Shown: positions 15,769 to 21,874 of the stretch, one piece after another
How positions within the stretch are numbered: the first letter of the stretch is position 1
Layout of the letters: every line of letters begins with the position of its first letter
Assembly: GCA_024699575.1 (NCBI GenBank)
Contig: JAILPF010000291.1
Span: forward strand, 1 to 21,874
Direction of reading: 5' to 3'
Source of the DNA: Acetatifactor sp.
GTDB taxonomy: Bacteria; Bacillota; Clostridia; Lachnospirales; Lachnospiraceae
Length of the DNA: 21,874 bases
Made by a program: the position numbers and the translations under genes
The notes under the pieces: model-generated
Database searches by the model: none
Told to the model about the DNA's origin: nothing
Seen by the model: only the letters and a program-made list of their open reading frames with translations

Positions 15769-16439
15769 ATCAGCTTTCCATCCTCCAGTTCATATACCAC
15801 ATCGCCAGCTCCCATCAGAGAGGTATCATGGGTTGTCATGACAATCGTCACCTGTTCCTTCTCCACCATCTCTTTAAAAAGTGTCACCACATTGATTGCA
15901 GTGGTCGAATCCAGCTCCGCTGTAGGTTCATCCGCAAAGATAATTCCCGGTCTGTGAGCCACCGCTCTGGCAATTGCCACTCTCTGCTGTTCACCGCCGG
16001 ACATCTCCTGCGGCATGTGATGCATTCTGCCGCCCAGACCAACCATCTTCAGGCATTCCTCAACCCGCTCTTTTCTGCCATCCTTCACCCCTGCCATGCG
16101 CAGAGCGAAGTCGACGTTCTCAAAGGCAGTCATCATGGGGATTAGAGAAACAGACTGAAATACAAATCCGATTTTTTCTCTTCGAAGCTTCTCCCTCTTG
16201 CTCTCCTGCCATCTGGTGATATCCTCTCCCATGAACAGAATGCTTCCGGAAGTAGGCTGGTCCAATGCTCCCAGCATATTGAGCAATGTCGTCTTACCGG
16301 AACCGGAACGTCCCCGTAAAATTGCAAGGCTTCCCTTTGGAATCTCAAGGGATACATTATTGACCGCGATAAAAGGGTCCGCTCCCGCCACCGGAAAGCT
16401 TCGTATAATGTTACTTGCCTGTAATATAGTTTCTGACAT
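15765..16439 (-). CDS. MacB/LolD-type ABC transporter ATPase
   Basis: This is a 224-residue ATPase of normal family length, probably pairing with the second ATPase under the FtsX permease. All motifs are intact: Walker A GRSGSGKTT (43-51), Q-loop Gln 95 in FVFQS, signature SGGEQQR (147-153), Walker B GIIFADEPTAELD (D170, E171) and H204 in TTHD. AAGGAG lies 8 bases before the ATG, and the gene starts 21 bases after the permease stop. With two complete but non-identical ATPases and a single large permease, a heterodimeric motor is likely. The alternative is that each ATPase serves a different permease. Confidence 0.94.
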   Translation of the reverse strand: MSETILQASNIIRSFPVAGADPFIAVNNVSLEIPKGSLAILRGRSGSGKTTLLNMLGALDQPTSGSILFMGEDITRWQESKREKLRREKIGFVFQSVSLIPMMTAFENVDFALRMAGVKDGRKERVEECLKMVGLGGRMHHMPQEMSGGEQQRVAIARAVAHRPGIIFADEPTAELDSTTAINVVTLFKEMVEKEQVTIVMTTHDTSLMGAGDVVYELEDGKLI

Positions 16440-16460
16440 AATTTGTCTCCTTTTTCCCGC

Positions 16461-19262
16461 TTAGTCTTCTCCCAACTTCAATGCACTGCTGATATTCATT
16501 CCGGAAATGATTCTTGCCAGAATAAAGAAGCATACAAAGAGTACCGCTGCAATTACTGCAAACAACTGTACCAAATCACCGGTCTGGGTTATCAGCCTTA
16601 AGGGGAGTACCTGCTCGGATGCCGCATAAGCCTGCTGAATCATCGGTACGAACATGCGGGATGCCAAAATACCGATAAATCCGCCTGTAACAATAGCAAA
16701 CAAGCCGGAACAAATCTGTTCCACAATCAAAAGCCAGTTGATTTCTCTCTTTCTCATACCCATCGCTCTGAGCACACCGAACAAGAGCTCTCTGGAACGG
16801 ATGGACATAATCCAGTAAATCAGATAACCGACACCGCACAAAAGCAGAATAACGATAAAGCTCATGGACAGGATACCATTCGTTCCCTGGAACATGGTGT
16901 CCTGTACAATTTTTTCCTCTTCCGCAGTCATATTCTTTAACTTTGTCAAAGCCAGATTGGGACGTTCCTGCGCCCAGCTTTGGAAGCCTTCCCCACCGTC
17001 AGTGGTCTTCATCCACACCTCATATGGATATGCCCCCCATTTATCCTGCAGATAAGACAAGTTGGAAACAATCAGATAATTGTCCGTGGTCTCCACCGTA
17101 CCATCTTCATTTATTTTATAACTCACCGGCTCATATCCCGGCCAGTAATTGACAAAACCATAGATAAATCCAATCCCTGTCTTTTTATCACCATTTTCAT
17201 AAGTGATGACATCCCCCAGCTTGTAGCCTTGTTTATTCATAAAATTCTCTGAGACTAAAACTGCCTGGGCATCCACAGACAGCACATTCAAATACTCTTC
17301 ATAGGTATATGGAAGCAGTCCTTTTTCCATATTTGTCACATTGTAGAAGCCCTGAGTTTTAATGCCCATCAGTCTGACATTTAATCCACCATTTCCGCCG
17401 ACTTTTGCTCTGTCATCCACCAGGACCTGTGTGAGTTCATCCACCCCTTCGATTGTCCTGTACTTATCAAAATCCGGCTCATAATATGTCAACTGCACAT
17501 CCGCATCTCTGGCGGTAGAGGATCGATTGTCATTCCATCTCTCTTTTACCACAAGGTCTGCACCCACAATATGCTTCATATTATTCACAGCATTTAACAC
17601 AATTGTTCTGGCAATCATTGTGTCGGATATGCCAATCGATACCGTCAGAATCATAAACAGAATGATGAACTCCTGTTTCGCACCTGTACGGATACTTCCC
17701 AGAATGGAAGCATAGGTAGACGGCTTCATGCGATTTTTGAATACCGCATAAAAAATCTTCAGCAGAATCGGCTGCAATCTAGCACAGAACAATCCCGCAC
17801 CCAGAATAAACAAGGAGAAACTGATGTAAAGCAAGGGGTCCATCGTCTCGCCCGACAACACATCCACAATCATTCTGTCAGATGAACGTCTGAAAGAATA
17901 ATAACCGTACAGAGAGATTGCAAGCAAAATCACATCCAGATACAATCTCTTCCAAAGGGATTTTTTCTGTCTGGAACGGCTCTGTTTTAAGTTTACAATC
18001 GACAGTCCGCTATAGGAAATAACCGGAATTGTAGTCATAATCACAGAAATCAGTACTGCCCCGGCAGCGTACAAGATAACATCACCCGTAAACTTCACGG
18101 GAAGACTTCTGGATGCACCAAACTCCAGAAATGCCGTGGAGGAACCCAAAAGCTTACAGAACAGAGTACCCAGTGGCAACCCCATTGCAAGAGAAATCAC
18201 GCTCAAAAAGCTACTCTGCATAAAGTAGAGTAAAATCACTTGATATTTGGATGCTCCTCTGGATCTAAGAAGAGAGATTTCGTTGCGCTCCATCTGCAGC
18301 ATTTGTCCGGCAATCATGTACAGAAATGCACAGAGCAAAAGCAGTACCGGAACCTGTAAAATCACAAGGGTTGCCTCGATACGCTTCGCCTTACTGCTAT
18401 ATTCATTCAGAATTTCCATCGCAGCGCCATGGTTAACACGGTTATCCAAAAGTTCTGTTTTTTCCATTCTATTCATCTGATAAAGCAGAGAACTCACCTG
18501 TGAAATCGGCAATTTCCTATAATCCCAGATATAGCTCCAGTAGCCGCTCATGGTGTAGTTTTTCTCTTTGTCCGAACCTAAAAACGTGTTCCGGAAAAGC
18601 GGCACGGAGGTATACACCTGGGTCGCATACTCCTCCTTAAAGGGCTGCCAGAAATACTCTGTCTTATCCAAAGGGCGGAAAATGCCCACCACTTTCACTT
18701 TGACCGGCAAATCGTTTCCATAATAAAGAACCTGATATGTATATTCGTCCCCCAGCAAAATATTCTGCATCATCATGGCTTCATCGGGAATCATTACTTC
18801 GAAAAATCCCTCCGAATCTACCGTATCCGATGGGAGATGACCGTCAATCATCTCTATATGATCCGCCAGATTCGAAACCGCCGCCATCGTAATACGCTTT
18901 TCTTCCTCACCGTCTCTGATTACTGCAGGGTCTGTCTTTAAAGTGGACATTCGGTAGACTTCAACTTTTTCAAACACGTCTACGTCCATTTTATCTATAG
19001 CCTCCTCCGCAGCTGCTTCCATCTGTGCAAAGGAAATCTTGCCACCGCCTTTTAGTGTGTTTTGCGTAACCCTAAAGACCGTAGGCCATTCATTCTCGGT
19101 TTCTGCGTATCGGTCAAACTCATCCTGAAGCATCCTCTGAAAGGAGGAAACTCTGTATAACGGGTAACTTGTCGCCACAGCAATCAGCAAAATATTACCG
19201 ATGAGCAGACAGAACACCATCCACTTTTTATGTATTAGTTTACGTAGCATCAAGGAAAACAT
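16461..19262 (-). CDS. FtsX/MacB-type ABC permease, double FtsX unit (933 residues)
   Basis: This is a large membrane permease of the type VII (MacB/LolCDE/FtsX) superfamily, proteins that couple ATP hydrolysis to extracytoplasmic work such as efflux, lipoprotein handling or peptide export, not import. The layout is duplicated: one membrane helix near residues 15-36, a large extracytoplasmic domain, a first three-helix FtsX unit (about 300-420), two connecting helices (about 435-503), another helix near 530-555, a second extracytoplasmic domain, and a final FtsX unit ending in ARIISGMNISSALKLGED. About ten membrane helices in all. Cytoplasmic loops RNEISLLRSRGASKYQV and SRELLFGVLRAMGMRKREI are the typical ATPase-docking motifs of each unit. 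AGAGG lies 6 bases before the ATG. Substrate unknown. Confidence 0.92.
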   Translation of the reverse strand: MFSLMLRKLIHKKWMVFCLLIGNILLIAVATSYPLYRVSSFQRMLQDEFDRYAETENEWPTVFRVTQNTLKGGGKISFAQMEAAAEEAIDKMDVDVFEKVEVYRMSTLKTDPAVIRDGEEEKRITMAAVSNLADHIEMIDGHLPSDTVDSEGFFEVMIPDEAMMMQNILLGDEYTYQVLYYGNDLPVKVKVVGIFRPLDKTEYFWQPFKEEYATQVYTSVPLFRNTFLGSDKEKNYTMSGYWSYIWDYRKLPISQVSSLLYQMNRMEKTELLDNRVNHGAAMEILNEYSSKAKRIEATLVILQVPVLLLLCAFLYMIAGQMLQMERNEISLLRSRGASKYQVILLYFMQSSFLSVISLAMGLPLGTLFCKLLGSSTAFLEFGASRSLPVKFTGDVILYAAGAVLISVIMTTIPVISYSGLSIVNLKQSRSRQKKSLWKRLYLDVILLAISLYGYYSFRRSSDRMIVDVLSGETMDPLLYISFSLFILGAGLFCARLQPILLKIFYAVFKNRMKPSTYASILGSIRTGAKQEFIILFMILTVSIGISDTMIARTIVLNAVNNMKHIVGADLVVKERWNDNRSSTARDADVQLTYYEPDFDKYRTIEGVDELTQVLVDDRAKVGGNGGLNVRLMGIKTQGFYNVTNMEKGLLPYTYEEYLNVLSVDAQAVLVSENFMNKQGYKLGDVITYENGDKKTGIGFIYGFVNYWPGYEPVSYKINEDGTVETTDNYLIVSNLSYLQDKWGAYPYEVWMKTTDGGEGFQSWAQERPNLALTKLKNMTAEEEKIVQDTMFQGTNGILSMSFIVILLLCGVGYLIYWIMSIRSRELLFGVLRAMGMRKREINWLLIVEQICSGLFAIVTGGFIGILASRMFVPMIQQAYAASEQVLPLRLITQTGDLVQLFAVIAAVLFVCFFILARIISGMNISSALKLGED

Positions 19263-19289
19263 ATTGTACCTCTTTTCATCTGCTCTTCT

Positions 19290-20453
19290 CTAGTTATAGA
19301 CAATCTTCATGCCTTCCGTAAGACCTTCCAGCACCCAATATTGATTGGCATTGCTCCCTCCGGGCACAAACTGTGTCTTGAGAAGACTTCCATCCTCATT
19401 CAAAACCGTGACAAAGCATTTTCCGTTCTGCACCGTCACCGCCTGTGTCGGCAGCACAATCACATTCTTCACCGTTGCAAGATCAGCTTTTAACACCATA
19501 TTATTAAGGCTTGTCTGATTCAGTTCGGAAACATCCACATCAAACTTCAAAAGGAATGTAGCCTTTCCGGTATCCAGATTGCCATAAAGTGCTTTCGTAC
19601 CTGCGTTCACAACCGTTGCCGGAGTCTCCCCGCTGCGGCTGTTGAACTGAGCCGACATGCCATACTCAAAACGGTCCGCCTGATTTTCCGTAATCGCATA
19701 AACATCACTGTTGTCTAAAATGTGACAGATGTAATCTCCGACTTTGAGTTCCTTACCGGTGGACACTCTGCCTGTAAGATAAATATATCCGGATTTGGGT
19801 GCCGGAATCTTATAGATTGCTCCGATTTTGGTGAGTCTGTCCAGCGCATCCCTGGCATCCTGTATATCCCTTTCATAATAGTATTTCTCGTTCTCCCAAT
19901 TGAGGATTCTCTGCTGATATTCCACAGTTTGAATTTTGCGTTCAAAGGAATCGTAGGTCATTGCCTTCTTCTCATCGCGCGCTTTCAAATCCTTCAGATA
20001 CTCTTCCTGGGCCAGCGCATAACGTTCTTCCAGACGCTGCAAACTGATTTTCGCCTGCTCAATTCCGATTTCATCCACGTCTGTATGGATGGTGGCTATT
20101 GGGTCCCCTTTGTTGACATAATCCATATAGCCCACAAGATATTCACCAAATCTTGCAGTTATCCCCTCCAGCGTATAATTAACCGTCGGGACATTGACAT
20201 AGCTTCGGCTCATAGTCTGTTTCAGCGCACTTTCCACAAATGTTCCCTTAGAAAGCGTCAGCACCTGATAGCGGTTGTTTACATTATCTCGGGCGTTTTT
20301 CTCCAACAAATCCGTCCTCAGATAATCTTCTTTCACAATTGTCTGTTGTTTTCCACTTCCGGTGTCAGTGACAAGTCCGGATATTCCACAGCCGCTCGAC
20401 AATAGCATTGTCATCCCGAGCAGCATACAAACCCATTTTTTATTCCTGCACAT
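19290..20453 (-). CDS. Lipoprotein membrane-fusion (adaptor) protein, HlyD/MacA-like, third of three
   Basis: This is a 387-residue surface lipoprotein adaptor for the FtsX-type permease. The signal peptide ends at LLSSGC (lipid Cys 22). A first biotinyl-lipoyl half (YMDYVNKGDPIATIHTDVDE) leads into a coiled-coil hairpin rich in Glu/Lys/Gln, then the second lipoyl half (IPAPKSGYIYLTGRVSTG). Beta-barrel and membrane-proximal parts end with VLEGLTEGMKIVYN. The start at 20453 is chosen because GGGAG lies 9 bases upstream; an upstream in-frame GTG (20471) is possible but has no site. It overlaps the preceding adaptor gene by 14 bases, implying coupling. Gram-positive MacA-like partners of MacB permeases (YknX type) are the nearest known arrangement. 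Confidence 0.88.
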   Translation of the reverse strand: MCRNKKWVCMLLGMTMLLSSGCGISGLVTDTGSGKQQTIVKEDYLRTDLLEKNARDNVNNRYQVLTLSKGTFVESALKQTMSRSYVNVPTVNYTLEGITARFGEYLVGYMDYVNKGDPIATIHTDVDEIGIEQAKISLQRLEERYALAQEEYLKDLKARDEKKAMTYDSFERKIQTVEYQQRILNWENEKYYYERDIQDARDALDRLTKIGAIYKIPAPKSGYIYLTGRVSTGKELKVGDYICHILDNSDVYAITENQADRFEYGMSAQFNSRSGETPATVVNAGTKALYGNLDTGKATFLLKFDVDVSELNQTSLNNMVLKADLATVKNVIVLPTQAVTVQNGKCFVTVLNEDGSLLKTQFVPGGSNANQYWVLEGLTEGMKIVYN

Positions 20454-21582
20454 AAACCACATCTCCCTCACTCAATCCGTCTGTGATTTCCACCATCAAC
20501 TCCGTCTTCGCACCGGTTTTTACGATGGTTTTCTGATGCTGTCCATCCACATCCTTATAGACATATGTATTGCCTTCCCCGTTTAGAAGCGCAATGTTTG
20601 GAATCAGGAGCACATTCTTTTTTTCGCCCATGATATATCGGATTTTTCCCACATCTCCGAGGGAAACTTCTCTATCCGGATCTATCACTTCGAACTCTTC
20701 ATAGGATGTTTCGGTACTGTTTTTCATCTTGAGATAGTACTTATCTGTTCGGGGAACATAGTTGGTATCGTACACTTTTCCGTTTAAGAGAAGCACTTCC
20801 TTCTCTGCGTTTCGAATCATACCGATTCCCGCAGACTCACATCTTGCATACAGAACATTTTCATCCGCGACAGCGATATAGTCATTATCGGTATTGATAT
20901 AATTTCCGTATTCCGCGTCAGCAATTGCGACTACCACACCGTCAAAGGGTGCTACAATTAAATTATTGGTGCTCTGTTCTTTTAATGTCGCAAGTTCTTT
21001 TTCTTTTCGGGCATGCTCCAGTTCATATTTCTCATCCAATTGTCTGCTTCTGATTTCCAGACGCTTTCTAGCCTGATCGGAGTTACCGGCAGCCACGCAT
21101 TTTGAGGTAAAATCATCCGATGCAGGGTCAAGTTCTTCCAGCTCTTTGTATATCTTCTCCAGTTTCAGCTTTTCTATTTTAATACTGTTTTCCAGTGTCG
21201 CTTTATTGTACTCGTAGTCATGGGTATGGTTCTCTACGTCTTTGGTCTTACTTTCAATGGCACTTTCAAGATATTCCACATCCGCTCTCGCAAGAATCTG
21301 TCCCTTTTTGACCTGTTCACCTATTTTGACCTCATATTTGCCGAAATTACCGCTGCGGGGGAAGGTCAGCTGTTCCACTTTCGGTCCCACCTGGGCATCA
21401 TAGGTGTAGCTCACCTGAATGTCTCCCCTTATTACTTCTGTTTTTTGCGGCTCGTACAATGCTGAATCCTGCAATTCCATAATCTTTACAGCGTTGGAAT
21501 CCTCTGCCTGACATGCACATAACATAAGTGATGCCAAGACAAGTATCGCTAAACTTCTCAACGATTTCATATGTTCAAACAT
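20440..21582 (-). CDS. Lipoprotein membrane-fusion (adaptor) protein, second of three
   Basis: This is a lipid-anchored adaptor of 380 residues, with lipobox LCAC and lipid Cys 24 counting from 21582. Domain order is typical: a first lipoyl half with VKIGEQVKKGQILARADVEY, an unusually long charged coiled-coil hairpin (about residues 105-215) whose tip contains a Cys (FTSKCVAAG), a second lipoyl half LIVAPFDGVVVAIADAEYG, then beta-barrel repeats and a C-terminal ITDGLSEGDVVYVQE closing strand. The start is uncertain: ATG at 21582 has AAAGG only 1 base before it, while ATG at 21570 (MKSLRSLAIL) has the same site 13 bases away and a cleaner signal peptide. It lies 29 bases after the preceding adaptor. 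The two lipoprotein adaptors differ in sequence, so they are not a recent copy. Confidence 0.88.
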   Translation of the reverse strand: MFEHMKSLRSLAILVLASLMLCACQAEDSNAVKIMELQDSALYEPQKTEVIRGDIQVSYTYDAQVGPKVEQLTFPRSGNFGKYEVKIGEQVKKGQILARADVEYLESAIESKTKDVENHTHDYEYNKATLENSIKIEKLKLEKIYKELEELDPASDDFTSKCVAAGNSDQARKRLEIRSRQLDEKYELEHARKEKELATLKEQSTNNLIVAPFDGVVVAIADAEYGNYINTDNDYIAVADENVLYARCESAGIGMIRNAEKEVLLLNGKVYDTNYVPRTDKYYLKMKNSTETSYEEFEVIDPDREVSLGDVGKIRYIMGEKKNVLLIPNIALLNGEGNTYVYKDVDGQHQKTIVKTGAKTELMVEITDGLSEGDVVYVQE

Positions 21583-21611
21583 ACCTTTCTCTGATTTATT
21601 TTCCCCTGCAT

Positions 21612-21874
21612 TTATTTTGTCAATGCAACGGTTTCTCCCTGAGCAAGTCCATCCGTAATCTCCGTCAGCGTATCGCCCACAACGCCTATGGTGACAAATC
21701 TCATCTCCAAAAGTCCATTCTTATCCAGATACACAAAAGGTCCCTTGTCTGACTCATGTACACAATCGTTCGGAACACTGAGAACATGTTCTCTACGTTC
21801 GAGCTCTATTTTAATCTTGCCATTCAAGCCATTATCAATCACATCGCTAAGCTCCGGGCGGAAGATCATCTTTT
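21612..21874 (-). CDS. Membrane-fusion (adaptor) protein, first of three (partial, C-terminal end)
   Basis: The reading frame is open through the right edge (the codon before the first visible Met is Lys), so this is the tail of a longer protein, not a small gene. The 87 visible residues match the end of HlyD/MacA-type adaptors: LNGKIKIELERREHVLSVPN is the beta-barrel exit with the conserved Pro-Asn, FVYLDKNGLLEMRFVTIGVV is the membrane-proximal strand pair, and ITDGLAQGETVAL is the closing motif. It resembles the C-termini of the next two adaptors in pattern. It is the first visible gene of the operon. The promoter and N-terminus lie outside the window. Confidence 0.85.
   Translation of the reverse strand, partial: KMIFRPELSDVIDNGLNGKIKIELERREHVLSVPNDCVHESDKGPFVYLDKNGLLEMRFVTIGVVGDTLTEITDGLAQGETVALTK

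Noticed and set aside
19722..20405. 227-codon plus-strand open frame opposite the third adaptor
   Set aside because: Antisense shadow of a well-supported adaptor gene. The protein has no recognisable domain and no independent start signal.

Overview
The window is 21.9 kb of low-to-moderate GC DNA in which every credible gene lies on the minus strand, so it is transcribed from high to low coordinates. The organism looks like an anaerobic Clostridia member, probably Lachnospiraceae. The reasons are strong AGGAGG-type ribosome binding sites, lipoprotein solute-binding proteins and adaptors with Gram-positive-style lipoboxes, a YesM/YesN two-component pair, an LplB/YtcP-type sugar ABC transporter without its own ATPase, and large inverting glycoside phosphorylases. 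The genus cannot be fixed from the sequence alone. Both edges cut genes: a response regulator at the left (its C-terminal half is missing) and an adaptor protein at the right (its N-terminal part is missing). No gene-free stretch exceeds 300 bases; the longest is about 255 bases at 7392-7646.

Block 1 (21874 down to 13666) is one tightly packed operon. It encodes three membrane-fusion/adaptor proteins in a row (one partial, two lipoproteins), a 933-residue FtsX/MacB-type permease with two FtsX units, and two complete ABC ATPases. These are followed without a break by two corrinoid-related genes: a divergent methionine-synthase-activation-domain protein with a C-terminal cysteine cluster, and a CobO/BtuR-type corrinoid adenosyltransferase. 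Gaps run from 4-bp ATGA overlaps to 29 bp. The second ATPase carries a C-terminal segment that resembles a SpoVT/AbrB swapped-hairpin domain. An AT-rich hairpin with a U8 tail ends the block.

Block 2 (13603 down to 7547) has a promoter embedded in that terminator, then two intracellular phosphorylases: a GH94-type enzyme of about 912 residues and a second of about 1042 residues that looks like GH161 or a related large beta-glucan phosphorylase. Its 3' side holds a long compound hairpin and then a second, bidirectional terminator.

Block 3 (7475 down to the left edge) encodes a lipoprotein sugar-binding protein, two MalF/MalG-type permeases, a second LplA-like lipoprotein binding protein, a YesM-like histidine kinase and a YesN-like response regulator. 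Strong hairpins without U-tails sit after the first binding protein and after the second permease. They may set differential expression within the operon.

Working model (inference): blocks 2 and 3 together import a beta-linked gluco-oligosaccharide and degrade it by phosphorolysis. Beta-1,3 (laminari-oligosaccharide) is favoured and beta-1,2 is the main alternative. The second binding protein plus kinase plus regulator may form a three-component sugar sensor. Block 1 is an unusual efflux/export-type ABC system physically coupled to corrinoid processing, and it is the part of the window most worth further attention.
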